NCBI RefSeq assembly: GCF_027943255.1
Contig: NC_072896.1
Coordinates: forward strand, 3,100,001-3,164,000
Reading direction: 5' to 3'
Origin: Anastrepha obliqua
Taxonomy: Eukaryota; Arthropoda; Insecta; Diptera; Tephritidae
DNA length: 64,000 nt
Under the pieces are notes generated by a model. The model was not told the DNA's origin and made no database searches. It saw only the letters and a list, made by a program, of their open reading frames with translations. How positions within the stretch are numbered: the stretch's first letter is position 1; each line of letters starts with the position of its first letter. Position numbers and translations under genes: made by a program. Below, piece by piece: positions 42,105 to 54,740 of the stretch.

Positions 42105-43765
42105 AGAAAATCGAGTTAAGAAGGCCAATATAGTCTCCTACGTCTTTAAATCTATGTTCGGCAAAAATTGGGTCTCAAGCCACGTATAGTACTTTGGATG
42201 TAAAACTTAGTGGTTCTGCCAATTTTGACATACGGTTGCCTAGTTTGGTGGGTAGCTCTTCAGAAGGGCTCCAACACCACTAAACTAGAGAGAGTGCAGA
42301 GAACTGCATGTGTGGGTATCACTGGTGCTTATAGAGCATGTCCCACTGCTGCGCTCAACGTTATTCTGCACTTACTTCCAGTGGATCTGCAGGTTAACTC
42401 CATTGCTGCTCAGAGTGCTATTACGTTGAAGGAGATTGGCCTTTGGAGACAACTTCCTGTAGAACATAGTAGCACCTTAAAGAGGATCTCCCCTTCCTTC
42501 TCTGTTCTTCGCACTGAACTCTTCACCCGCAAATTGTGCTTTGAGGGTTGTGCTAGGGCTATCTTTCCGAGCAGGCAAGATTCTCCCGGCACGGATATAG
42601 ATACCTCTGTTTTCACTGACGGATCCAAGATGGAGTCTAGAGTGGGAGCGGGGGTTTACTCTAAATCAGCCAGCATTTCGATCTCCGATCCGAAAAGCCG
42701 CTGAGGTAAAGGGAACCCGTTTTACGTTTTCAATCGTTACAATAGGGAAAATAAAAGCATTCCATCACTTCAGGATTCGAATCGGGTAAAAAGGGGGGGT
42801 GGGAGGGGCTGGGACATATATGTCCCGTCAGTGTTTTTGAATGGGGACACATAGGTCCCGTTCGGATCAAAAGGGTTAAACTGTCGGAAACAAGCAGCGT
42901 TTTTCAAGCAGAGGTCTTCGCGGTCTTCCTGCAGGCATGCAAAATGCTTCGGGATCGCCGTTGGGAGGGAGACATTAATATTTTTTCCGATAGTCAAGCT
43001 GCGATCAAGGCTCTGTCGTCGCCGTATTGCAGCTCTCTTCTGGTGAACTTCTGTAAGGAGGAACTCAAACGTCCCGAACGTGCAGGAAACACATCCCTTA
43101 TCTGGGTTCCGGGGGCAGGAATATAGAGGGAAATGAAATTGCCGATGAGCTTGCCAGGAAGGGGTCGACAGAACCGGTTTCAGTGGTCTCCTTCTCAGAC
43201 ATCGGTGTCTCCTTGACCGTTGTTAAAGGGAAACTACACAATTTCTTTCTAAAAAAAAGCGCAAGACAGATGGAGGTCTGTCTCATCGTGAGCTATTTCG
43301 AAAACACTATGACCCCAATACGACAGAAACAGAACACTTAAGGTGATGGGAATCCCCCGCCATTCAATTTCCAAACTCATTGCGGTGTTCACTGGTCACT
43401 GGCTGATCGGTACTCATGCGGAGAAGCTTGAAATTCCGTACAACCCCTATTGCATAATCTGTGGGGTTCCTGCAGAGAAAGATACTGTGGAACACTTTAT
43501 CTGCAAATGTCCGGCTCTGGCGGCTAGGCGCTTGAGATTCCTTGGCGTGCACTTTGGGCATGACTTGAAGAAATTCTCCAGCCTAAAACTCTTTTTTCTC
43601 CTCCACTACATCAACAGCAATGGATGGCTGTAGACGGTTTTCCTCTTCCTTAAATCTTTTCACAGATAGTGGCCCACATTATGGTATCAAAACGGCACGT
43701 CAGTGCTACTTGAGGTGTACCTGGGGTACTCTTGCCATCTTACCTACCTACCTACCTACCTCATT
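42105..43765 (+). pseudogene. LOA/I-type LINE, RNase H to 3' end, with (TACC)n tail
   Basis: Begins in the post-RT region with VKKANIVSYVFKSMFGKNW and then the frame 42210-42704 (VLPILTYGCLVWW, LERVQRTACVGITGAYRACP). The RNase H domain starts with VFTDGSKMESRVGAGVYS (about 42610), is interrupted at about 42698, and resumes at about 42883 with SVFQAEVFAVFLQACKM and INIFSDSQAAIKALSS. It goes on through LIWVPGAG and NEIADELA in another frame. The final frame (43343-43633) has FTGHWLIGTHAEKL and the zinc knuckle CIICGVPAEKDTVEHFICKC. The tail is five TACC units (43741-43760). Frameshifts near 43125 and 43300 make it non-functional. Catalytic acidic residues of RNase H are visible. Confidence 0.8.
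42698..42882. mobile_element. Short insertion with GGGAC/GTCCC palindromes inside RNase H
   Basis: About 185 bases split the RNase H coding of the LINE between the residues encoded at 42697 and those at 42883. The insert holds a G-run (42792-42798), the perfect palindrome GGGACATATATGTCCC (about 42821-42836) and the related GGGACACATAGGTCCC (about 42846-42861). It ends ATCAAAAGGGTTAA, like the AAAGGGTTAA end of piggyBac-type elements. No matching left end or target duplication was found, so the class is unknown. Confidence 0.45.
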
Positions 43766-45685
43766 TGTCTATGTTACAGCACTTGTGAAAAAATATTTAA
43801 CAAAAGGTTCTTCGGGATATATTGGGCTTTGTTCATGTGGATTACCTATGGGAAGATATTCCTGTCTAAGTTTCAGTATGGTATGACCAATTCAGAGCCA
43901 CACGAATACGATAGTTGGGAAAAAACACATGTAAACATTTTTGTACAATTTTTGTTGAGTATAAACCAAGAAATATTTTATTCTAACTCTTAAAAAAATA
44001 TTATATCAATAGAAATCAACATATCGTGAAGAGAAGCTGTACGTTTGTGAAATTTTTTCTTTCCTTATTTTAAAGTTCTAAGAATTCAGCTGTTGGCATC
44101 TTATTTTTTGGGAAGATGACCTAATAACGTGCGATAGATTCATCTGAAGTTAAAAAAAGGAACATATTTTTGTTCATATTTAGTACGTATTTAATATTTA
44201 CATATGTACATATTTACATAACATTTATATACAATATATAGTCCGCATAGAATTGTTGAAAAGAAAGCAGCTGTTTTGGTATAATTTGCATCGGGTATGA
44301 TTTTGTAAATTTATTTGTTAAAAAATCTTTTCTAATCCGATCATTGCATAATCTATATAAAATAGAGTAGAAAGTATGATACTACCACTTTTATTAAACT
44401 TACACTCAAATGTTAGGTTCGGTTCTTACAACTATTTGTGTTTAACAAAAGATTTAAGCCACGAACTTGTTTTAGCAGTCAAAGCCAAAGAGCTCAAATA
44501 AAATAAAAATATTTTAGATAAAATTGTGGAATAACAAATAATTGCTTAACAGCGTTGGCAAAAAGGAGGGGTGATTTTTTTATGTTTGGTTGCAATATAA
44601 AAATATTTGATCCGCATTAGTGCAAATTTGAATCACCACTTCAATGCTAGTACAATTCATATTTCTGTTGATAAAAATGGCTGGGAGTAGTTTAAAATTG
44701 AATTATTTTTTTAGTTATTATATTTACTGAATACATTTTTTATGTATAATTACATACACCAGAATATGTCTTTAGTAAAATTAACAAATTGCGTGCAATT
44801 CGTTTATGGATTGCATAATTTTTATGATTAATGTAATAAAAATTGTTTCAACCTATACGAAATAATAGTAGAAAATTAATATTGGAAATGTTACTTGTAA
44901 TATTAACAAATAAGTCTGTAAAAATAAATAAAAAACAACCTTAGGCATACATATGTAACTGTACATGTTTCTGCGCATAAATGCGCAATGTAACTTTGCT
45001 TGCATTTCATACAAAAATCTGTTGTTACTCGGGCTTAACTTACTCAAATCTTTATACTGAAAATGTACATACATGTATGCTTACATATTCGCATATACTT
45101 GTGTGTGCACATTCGATTAAGCTTTGACTGGTGTTGTCCATTCGGCTGCACTGAGGCATGGGCCAATTAAATTGTATTTTTTTCTCTCAACTCAGCTGCA
45201 TCGTAATTCTTTGGCCAATATATATTTTATTTAATTATTTTTGCTTTATTATTTGATAGCTTTATGTTCATACTTTACACACCAGCGAGTGCCATTTTAT
45301 GTGAGCAACGCTTGTTCAGTTAACGCCCCGCCATACGCGCTCATATAGGCACTAACTAATTTCAGAAACGAGTGTGTAATTAGTTGACTACAATGAAAAC
45401 AAGCCTAAAATGGAACGAAATTCAGCGCCGAACATTAAAATCTCTCATAAAAAGTAATTAAAACAACCGTAACAAGTATAACTATAACAATATTAGGCAT
45501 ACATGCCCTCACATTAGGACGGGTTGTGTTATACCAATTATGTGAAACGATATCTCAAGCTGAGTGAGCTTTTCTAGAGCAAAGAATGCGCCACTTTACA
45601 CGGACTTCTTTTATTTTTAACTTAGTCACTCCTGTAAGAGGTTTCCGATAAAAATTATGCAAACTTAGAAATTGCTTTATACACT
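43766..45685. other. Unassigned AT-rich DNA
   Basis: No gene or matched repeat was recognised. TACATATGTACATA-type tracts occur near 44208-44225. Confidence 0.4.
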
Positions 45686-45689
45686 CGCA

Positions 45690-47260
45690 GCAGTGCACCA
45701 ATGGACAGCGCAAGCAGGCCTAGGGATAAATGACAAGATCCCCTATTGGCAATCCTCGAAGCTAAAAGACGTGGAACTAATTCTTAAAAAGCACACAAAG
45801 TAGCTTGGAGTAATTTTGGATGGTAAACTATCATAGAAGTACAATATATTACAGAGGAAGAAAAAGGCCAGTAATGCACTATACACATGTAAAAAGATGC
45901 TGGGAGTTACATGGGGTGTATCTCCTGCTATAATGTATTGGTGCTACTCAGCTATAGTAAAGCCAATATTACTAAACGGTGCTGTGGTGTGGTGAACTAC
46001 GCTAAGAAACCGACACATAAAAAGCCTATGGAAAGTAGGTAACGTCTTGGAGCACTCTGCACAACAACAGGTGCATTGAGAACTCCAACGGCAGCGCTTG
46101 AAAGAATACTCAACTTGTCACCGATTGATATTGCGGCGGAATACCTAGCAGGTAAATCCGTCGTAAGACTCAGCGCGACAGGCGAATTTACCTGTACAAC
46201 ATTCGGACATAGCGCAATAGACATTAGTTACAGGGTCCAAACGGACTATATGACTCCAAAATGCAATTGGGTGAAGAAATTCCGAACAACAATAGAAGAA
46301 GAGGGGTGAAAAAAAGGAATGAAACCTAACCCAAATACTCTTCATATATTTACCGAAGGCTCGAAAATGTTAGACGGAGTAGGGGCAGGGATCTACTGTG
46401 CAGAGCCTGGCATCAGGCAGCCATTTAAGCTTCCTGACCTCTGCAGTATCTTTCTAGCAGAAGTCTTTGCTGTAGGTGAGGCTGCGGAAATAGCATTCGC
46501 AAAGACATCAAGCAACTCTAACATAAATATATACGTTGACAGCCAAGCTGCGATAAAAGCAATAAACTAATATGAAGTTTCATCTAAAAATGTTCTAAAA
46601 AGCAGGGAAGCCATAGAGATTAGAGATAGACTAGCCGCAGACAGACGATTGCATATCTATTGGGTACCCGGACATAAGGGCATTGCAGGAAGCGAAATTG
46701 TAGATGAGATTGCCAAAAGCGCTGTTTACAGACAATTCGAACAAGAAAACGACATACTGAAACCTTTAAATACGGTATACAAAGACATCGCTGCGGACAT
46801 GAAAATACGAATAGATAGGAGGTGGAGTAATCAAGACACTTGCCAAACCGCGAAAATCATGTGTACACAGAGTGCAGCTCTGTCTAGAAAAGAATGCAGA
46901 ACTATCGTAGGTATGCTGACAGGTCACAATTTGCTAGCGGCGCACGCATAGAAGAATTAAAAATAATGATAGCTGCAGATTTTGCAATGAACTGGAAGAG
47001 AGGGAAACGCTAGAACACCTTCTATGTTCTTGCTGTGCATTAGCTAGAGTCAGATTAAAATGCTTTACAATATGAGGAGTTAGAATGCCTCTCGGGGATA
47101 GAGCTCCATAGTTTACTTAGATTCGCAAAAGACGCAGACGTATTACAAGATGTCTACTACAAAGAAACGTAAAGGTCTAGCTCCATCTGGTAACACCAAG
47201 GATCATCTATATGATGGCTTTAAGCCAGTCAGGTCAACCTAGTCTAACCTACAAAAGGGG
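45690..47260 (+). pseudogene. LOA/I-type LINE, post-RT and RNase H segment
   Basis: Plus-strand coding in several frames. It starts QWTAQAGLGINDKIPYWQSS, then LGVILDGKLS and KPILLNGAVVW (about 45960). The frame 46076-46309 reads RTPTAALERILNLSPIDI. RNase H follows from 46319: IFTEGSKMLDGVGAGIYC, where the first catalytic aspartate (TDGS) reads glutamate, then IFLAEVFAVGEAAEIAF and IYVDSQAAIKAIN before a stop. After the stop comes YWVPGHKGIAGSEIVDEIA (46660). The end has MLTGHNLLAAHA and a degraded ERETLEHLLCSCCAL knuckle (about 47000). The 3' end near 47230-47252 has CCTAGTCTAACCTAC, a degraded CCTAA tail. It is 5' truncated. Confidence 0.75.
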
Positions 47261-49345
47261 TCCTTTAGACAAAATGTGTTAAAAAATCATAAAAATTTTC
47301 GTCAGACTGCAGCAATGCAAAGGAATCGATTGGAATACTGTTTTTCCACTATGAAACTTTGAAAAGTTTACCATGATTTTGGTAACATATAAAGAAACAA
47401 AAAAAAAAATGTAAATGTTAAAGTTAGTTCATAAGTTTGAAATTGAATCTCTAACAGTCTGTGAGTCTTAAAGCGAAATGTCATTTCCAGTCTAAAGTCG
47501 GCAGAATAATTTTAGACTCTACCATCTTTGTCCACTCACGGACTGATCTGCCCTAATAAACTTAAAATTTATTAGTTTCATATGTAAGGTTGCAGCAGCA
47601 GCGTTGGAGGTATAGAAAATTGCGTTTTTTGTTGTTGGTGAAAAATGTTAAAATTTAGTGAATCGCAAACCATTGCCTCATGGCGCGCTTAATGAGTTTT
47701 GAAAATTGTGCAATTGAATAATTATGGGGTAACTAAATCACTAAATATGTGCAGAAAAAATGCAACTAGTAGACGTAGTTTGATTTTGCAAATAGCTTGG
47801 AAAATTTGGAATTTCAGCTAGAGGGTAGGTGAGAAGTGAAACAAAAAAAAAATAATTTACTTAAAAGGGGACAATTGCATTTTTATGTTGATTAACAATA
47901 CATATTAAAAAATTCTGAAAACGAATTGATCATCACAATATTACCTTTTTGGCGTTCACTCTTACAATGTGACTAATTTTAGTTAAAAAGCCAAAAATTG
48001 TGATTACTTTTCAAAAGACTATTTTTTTCCTGGCTTCTCTAAACGCTAGCCGCGTTTCGAGTTTCTTTTTAATTCATTGAGATACAGTATAGAAAAATAA
48101 ATAACATTATATTAAGAAAGTTTATAAAAATTGAGTTAGATAAAATTAATTTAAGTCAAATGAGACAATTGTGCCTGCTATTGGATACAGGCTTGAAAAG
48201 ACTTAAGTAACAAACTCGCTTATGTTATATGAATAAAAATTTCTGGCCATTTTCTGCTTGATGTTATTAATGGCATATATTTCACGATCTGTATTGGGTT
48301 ATATTACATGCAGATTTAAAGGTAGAATGATGCTACAAAGCAAGCTATTTCACAATTTTTTGTTTGGTGTAGTCAGTCTCGTGTTGCAGCGTTCAAAAAG
48401 GAAAGCAAAAAATAAGGAAAAAATTCATACCTTCTTCAGTAACACTATGGCCAATTTGTAAATGTAAAAGCAGGCAGCCAAAAAATATGTGCTTTACATC
48501 GATCCAATACAGTTTCGAATGATACAGTAAAGCGGCTATTCTAATGATACAGGTGGTTTTATGGATGTGCAGACGAGGCATATCCTGGTAGGCAAAACTC
48601 GCATTAAAGCCAATAAGGATTTGCTGAGTATTTGGTGAAATTGGAAGGGAATAATTTACTACAAGAAGCTCTTGTCGGGTGTAGCCCTGAAATCAGAGCA
48701 TAACTATCAAGAAGTGACTAGATTGAAGCAGGCGATTTACCAAAAGGGCCAAGATTTGGCGAATAGGATGAGAATTGAGTTCCATCGAGAAACCACCAGG
48801 CCGTACACATCTTTGGTGTAAAGTTAGAAACTCCAAGAGCTTGAGTGTAAGGGTCTATTGCATTTGCCGATAAAGTGTAGAGCTTGTGCGAAGTGCTTGA
48901 TATCTTAAAATTTTGTTCGTATTATCAAACTTAGTCATACTAAAAAACTTTCCTCAATAGAGGCTTGTGAAAATGAGCTGGTCAAGTATGCTAGTAACAG
49001 ATGTATGGACTTATTCAACCACGAAATTATAAAATTGCATTCAAAAAGGATAAATGCAATCTACTGAAATGGCTCATATTGCTTGGAATTCGGATAATCC
49101 TAGCTAAGCTAATTTCATCTTCGAAACAAAGTGGGTGGTCTTCAATTCTGCTGTCTTACATTCTTTTGGGTAAAAACACTGGAGATGAGAAAAAATTCTA
49201 GGCAGCAAAAATTCCTTTGTTTAGTAATTTTATATTTTCAAAATTCTATGAAGACGAAATAATGTGAAATCAATATCTGGGTATCAAAACTCTGCATACG
49301 AATTTACTCTGGGCTATAGATCTGAACTTTTTTAATGCACTAAAG
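47261..49345. other. Unassigned AT-rich DNA
   Basis: No gene is supported. The stretch near 48590-48900 is less AT-biased but its frames are broken and unrecognised. Confidence 0.4.
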
Positions 49346-50610
49346 GATGATTTTTTAAGAGCTATAGGAAAATTTTCAAAAAAACACACGTAAAATTAAA
49401 AAAAAAATACAATTTTTATTTAAATCGATAGTACAGTCCATATAATTTAATGTTTGAAGATTATTTCATGCAAATGTTGACCGTGACTGCGCTTCAAAAG
49501 GTCCATCCGCTTAGTCCTATTTTGGCATACTCTTTCCAATGTTTCGGCCGGTATCTCACATATAAATGCGAAATGTCTTCCAATGCGTTAATTGAAGCAG
49601 GCTTGTCTGAATAGAAATGAGCTTTAACATAGCCCCACAAAAAATTATCTAAAGGCGTTATATTGCACGATCTAGGTGGCCAATTGACAGGTTCCGAACG
49701 TGAAATAAAATGTTCACCGAACTCGCCTCTCAACAAGTCCATTGTTACGCGTGCTGTGAGGCATGTGGCACCGTTTTGCTGAAACCACATGTCATGCAAG
49801 TCAAGCTCTTGCATTATGGGCAAAAAAAAGTTGGACATCATATCACGGTAGCGCTCACCATTCACAGTTACGTTACGATTCTCAGCATTTTTGAAGAAGT
49901 ATGGTCCAATGATGCCTCCAGCCCATAAACCGCACCAAACTGTGACCTTTTCTGGATACATTGGTAGCTCTTGCAATTCTTCTGGCTGATCTTCACTCCA
50001 AAATCGACAATTCTGCTTATTTAGGTACCCATTGATCCAAAAATGAGCTTCGTCGCTGAACAAGATTTTTCGATAAAAAAGTGGATCTTTGACCAACTTT
50101 CCAAGAGCCCATTCACCAAAATTTCTGCGTTGCCGTAGGTCGTTCGGCTTCAATTCTTGCACCAGCTGTATTTTGAAAGGCTTCACACCTAAATCCTTTC
50201 GTAAAATTTTCCACGTTGTTGAGTAACAGAGGCCCAATTGCTGCGAACGGCGACTAATCCACAATTGATGGTCATCATTAACACTGGCCGATACAGCTGC
50301 GATATTTTCTTCAGTTTGCACTCTACGTAAGCGTGTTGGTGGTTTGATGATAGCTCGAATATCCGCTTCAGTGGGTCGATTAAACAGACCATAAAATGGA
50401 AGAAGTGCGCGATAAACTTTCTTAACAGAACACGCATTTTTATAATAAAATTCAATGATTTGCAAGCGTTGTTCGTTTGTGAGCCGATTCATGGTTAAAT
50501 TATAGACCAAACTGAAGATGTTTGACAGTGAAACAAAACACGAAACGTGCGTTAGCTGTTTAAACCAACTATTTAAAAAGATAATAGCTAAAAAATCAGC
50601 CGTTACAAAG
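49346..50610 (-). mobile_element. DD41D (rosa-like) mariner element, nearly complete
   Basis: The left end carries GGATGATTTTTTAAGAGCTA at 49346. The right end, inward on the minus strand, carries GGCTGATTTTTTAGCTATTA near 50605. These look like the imperfect terminal repeats of DD41D elements. A long transposase gene nearly fills the interior. I could not fix the outer bases or a TA duplication with certainty. Confidence 0.65.
49494..50492 (-). pseudogene. DD41D transposase, open but catalytically altered
   Basis: The ATG at 50492 begins MNRLTNEQRLQIIEFYYKN, the DUF4817-type N-terminus; in-frame codons upstream are not needed. A second DNA-binding helix-turn-helix covers roughly residues 80-130. 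The first catalytic region is ILFSDEAHFWINGYLNKQNC. The second reads MWFQQNGATCLTARVTMDLL, where the expected aspartate of QQDGA is asparagine. The third is NITPLDNFLWGYVKAHF. The second and third sites are 41 residues apart, so the family is DD41D. The open frame ends early at 49494. The normal C-terminal coding (EIPAETLERV to a HEIIFKH end) continues in the next frame to about 49453, so there is one frameshift. Probably inactive. Confidence 0.85.
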
Positions 50611-53035
50611 AAAAAAATGTATGTTTTGTTTTCTATAAACAAAATTATTATTTATTGAAAACTGAAAATAAAAGTTTCAGACTTTGTACAAGACTTATAT
50701 AAATTTTAGCAACAGTTGTTTTATTAATATTGCCTTAATATAAGCCTGTGCATTAACAATTTTGAGAAGCGCACGGACAATGGGATGAACTGCGCACTTC
50801 TTTAAATTATCGGTAGGTTCTCACAATTTTTAATACAGAGTTGTGCAATGCCGAATTTTCACAACACAGAATTTTGAAGAATAGATTTTTAAATACTTCA
50901 TTCCCCAATAAAGAATTTTATCAAGTTGAATTCGACGATACTGAATTTTGAATGTAGAATATTGCACCGTGCACATTTTTTGACCCGATCGAAGAAAATG
51001 CAAAACAAATTTCGCGTTGTAATATGCCATCAGCTCATCAATTATCAAAAGAATTCAGAAAAACCAACTTTCCTTCCCAGTAAATATAAATTATTTTCCA
51101 AAATATACTTTAGAGGCTCGGCTTGTGGGCCATTTATTTTTATAACGCAAATTCCGTTACTGAAAAAAATAGCTAATCAAGCAGTAGCTTGCTTTTCGAC
51201 ATTTTTATAAGTAATACAGGACAAATTTTAATTGAAAGTAAAGTATTCAACAAGCCGTCATATAATTTTAATTGCCTTCGGTTTAGGAAATTAAATGCCA
51301 TTTTTAACGCGAATCCAATTTATGTAACAATTGCTTGAAAAAATGTCAATAGTATTAATTTGACGCCATAAAATGTTTTCATTTATCAAACGTCTAACGC
51401 GACTTGTGGCTTGAGAGCTTCCTATGTCGTCAAACCCGGCTCGCGTTGGTATTTGAAATTAAAAAGTAAACAAAAAACGAAAAACGAAAAACAAAAAACG
51501 ACAGCAATGGTAAACAAACTCAAGTCATGGCTTGTTAAAGCCTGCCGCAAATTAGCTACCATCAGTTAGCAATGAGGCGGAAAGGCCAGCAACAAAATAA
51601 ACGACAAACTATTTGCTGCTCTTTAATCCTCAATCAAATGCTGCGGTTAATCACAATCGCTTTGCTTTAAGCCCGCCTTGCGCGCCTCAAAAATCAGATG
51701 AGAAAAAAATCAGCTAACATTCAAATGTTAATTTTAATCTTTCTCCAACTGACACAAAAAATGAAAATGTTTAAGGAAATGCGCACCACTCAGCACTCAA
51801 CACTCAAAATTGTAATAACAATACTGAAATAGTAAAATATTGAGGAAAAAATTATGTATCCCGCCAAAAACCAGCCGCCGCCAGGCCTGCTTAACCAGCT
51901 GTCCGCTGACCACGCAAATGTGTGGTTGTGTGCCGCCGCAGCTGTGACGCGCTTACTTTTATAGACAATTCCACTTGCGGCGTTAAAAGCATGAAATAAT
52001 AGTGCAATTGATGCTGGTGGCGTGGTGTTTCCCGGCTTTTTGCCTTTGTTGTTTTTGTATTTCTCATTTGGCCGACTGACTGCTAGCAAAAGCTGGTTGC
52101 AATAAGGAGGTTTGTGTGTTTTCGGTGTTGACCAACTGGTTGGGTCATTGGGGCTTGGTGCTGGTGCAACCGGTTTGTTTAGTAAGTTTTCAATTTTATT
52201 TTTGGATTTTTAAGGAAATTGGATACTTCGAGTTTCCCAAATTTATTGGTCCGCTTAATGGAAAGCTTTTGATATTCGTAGCTGGTGGTAGTACCTTTAA
52301 CATCAAAGTGAAGTAAAATAAGGCAAGTAGAAATACAAATTGATAATAAGGAATTAGAGTAAAAGCGAGTAAATATGGCCAAGTTTATGTAGGCCAATCC
52401 TTTTATGCCCGAAAGATATGTTAATAGGTTAATAAGCATCTCAATTAAGGTGCTGGGTGCACCATCTTAATCTTAGGGGTGGTTAAATATGATAAGTTAG
52501 CCAATTCTCAACCGATCGGCGTCATCAATTACGGGTTTAAATGTGAATTTAGTACAACTTGCATGGAGATATGCACTTGCATTGTATTTATTATAAGTGC
52601 ATTACATGTGTCAGTAATCAGCAAAATCTTACCTAATCATATAATCTTAATATTAATCTAAATCTAATCTAATCTTCGCAATATAAGGCATTGGACGGGC
52701 ATATGCAATGTCGCAGAATTATAGGATGCAGCTAAAATAGAGAGTTTTATAATATTATACGTTCGCTATATATTCGTAAACGAATAAGCAATACAAAAGA
52801 AGAAGAATCTAATCCTATCATCTGATTATTGAAAAAAATCAGTAAACGGAAAATTTATGCTGCTATGTTTTTGGCAAAAAAAAAATGTTGAGGCTGATGT
52901 TCTAAATTCTCTGCTAAACGCTAAATCCACTGCTAAGTATGGAGTTTATTATAGGATCATTAATGCATATAATGAAACACTGTTTTTCAGGAATGTGGAA
53001 AAAAGCTATTATGCTGCAAGTGGCAAAAAAGGAGA
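50611..53035. other. Unassigned intergenic DNA
   Basis: No gene is supported. ACGAAAA-type repeats lie at 51476-51500. A frame at 52857-53054 could be LINE sequence leading into the next feature but is not recognisable by itself. Confidence 0.35.
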
Positions 53036-53039
53036 ACGC

Positions 53040-53260
53040 TATGTATGCAAGTGACTTCGGCCTTTAAGTATATTGCCAAGCTTTTCAAAAGATTGTGAAA
53101 TGGCGGGATACATTTCTGTATTAATACAGAATAACATACTATTCTCTCCATTACAATCTGGCTTCAGACCAAAACATAGCTGCTCGACAGCAGTGGTAAA
53201 AATATTGGTCGATATTCGAGTTGACTTTTACAGTGGCGACTTAAAACTTTTTGCTTAACT
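53040..53260 (+). pseudogene. LINE reverse transcriptase fragment
   Basis: The plus strand reads LRPLSILPSFSKDCEMAGYI, then NNILFSPLQSGFRPKHSCST, then AVVKILVDIRVDF. These are the first RT blocks (RPISILP and QSGFRPKHSC) of jockey/R1-like LINEs. The frame ends at 53258 and no later block is present. Confidence 0.65.
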
Positions 53261-54037
53261 TAATTCTCTTAAGGGTTTGAGTATTTTTGAATGAAATTAA
53301 TTTAACAACGCTACACGCTACATACATACATACATAAGATCGGTAGATATGATCATATTTCTATGTGGTTGAGAATACTTGGTTGTTGCCTTGGAAACTT
53401 TTTATTTGCCAGAAATTGTGTTTTGATGCATAAACTCCTAATGTGGAAGACACCCACATAATAAATTACTTAAGAAGCTTGTATCAGCGACATGACGGAG
53501 ACTGCGTCGTCTAGTTGTGCTAAAACTTAACTTAACTTCTACTAGGCTATTTTTCATTAACACCGTCAAAGTCTGGCTTTAAATTCCTCCTCCTCAGTCA
53601 ATAAAGGCTGGGTTAGCAGATTCAACTACAAGCCACAAATAAAGAAATGTTTTAAAACAATGCGATTATAGGCTATCAAGGCATTATACTTTGCTCTTTC
53701 TTCCTTCCTCATTCTCATTTTATCTTTCACTATCTTTTCTACTATTACTATAACAATTTTAATTTATCTCAGATTTAAGTCAACCATTTTTTAAATTTTG
53801 TCATATGCAAATTTATGTGTGTGAAAGTACTTCTGAAACATTATATTATAGTATTACTTTGTACTGCATGAATAAGTAAATAAATAAATGATAATTAATT
53901 GCTATCGCGCCGGTCACTAGACGCGCAGTGCCAGGTTGATTAGCCTAGAATCCCTATCCTCGTGATGGAGCTGCCACCTTAGGTATAGCTCGCGAGGAAT
54001 ATCATTTTCAAGAGACAACTATTCCCCACGAGACAAA
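53261..54037. other. Unassigned intergenic DNA
   Basis: No gene or matched repeat was recognised. TACATACATACATA occurs near 53320-53335. Confidence 0.35.
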
Positions 54038-54549
54038 GGCCCTTATTATGATCAACATTCGATCTTCGACTGTAGTCGAAAGTGCTGATCGAACGAATTT
54101 TCATTTGGTATTATGGTGCTCATTCGCTGACGAATAGGACTATTGTGAATTTCGATCGCTCAACGCATTTACAATAGATCATTTTTTCTTAGCTGATACA
54201 GCAAATCAAAATAAAAGAAAAAGCGGTTGTGTTGAAATTCTTTGTTACCAACATTTTTAAAAGTTAAAAAAAGTATATTTTGTGAAAATGAGTACAATGG
54301 AGTTGTGGTTCGACGATTCATCTGAATACGAATAATGGAAATTTTAGGTTTGTGAACATACAATGAAAATAACTTATATAAATGGGCAAAATCCAGGAGC
54401 TACTCATGATTCTATGGCTTTCAACATGTCGCCATTGAAAGCGCATTTAGAGGAGCAAAATCTTAATGGCCGTCGCAATACTTGGCTCGGTATGTAATAA
54501 ACACCAACCATCGAATATCGAAGATCGAATCCAACTCATAATAGGGGCC
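54038..54549. mobile_element. Short inverted-repeat DNA element (512 bp)
   Basis: The left end is GGCCCTTATTATGA (54038) followed shortly by ATTCGATCTTCGA. The right end, inward on the minus strand, is GGCCCCTATTATGA from 54549, followed by ATTCGATCTTCGA. About 26 of 32 end bases match. The interior has a short start, ATGAGTACAATGGAGTTGTG (54288), with acidic codons, and another partly coding stretch near 54410-54490, but no full transposase. Target duplication is unclear. The end sequence and interior suggest a PIF/Harbinger-type MITE, weakly supported. Confidence 0.55.
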
Positions 54550-54740
54550 ATACATTGTTTGAGTCGCTCCTCACTCGCACACAAATACTGAAATGTGGAA
54601 TCAGCGCAGAATGCTTATTCTAAGGCTTATCTTTTCGCCTTGTCGCTAGGAATTAGGCGACGTTGTGGATTTTTTGAAGGACTTGCCATACACCAAGAAA
54701 ACACCATTCACTCCTATTATTCCTACCCGCTGCTTGTTTG

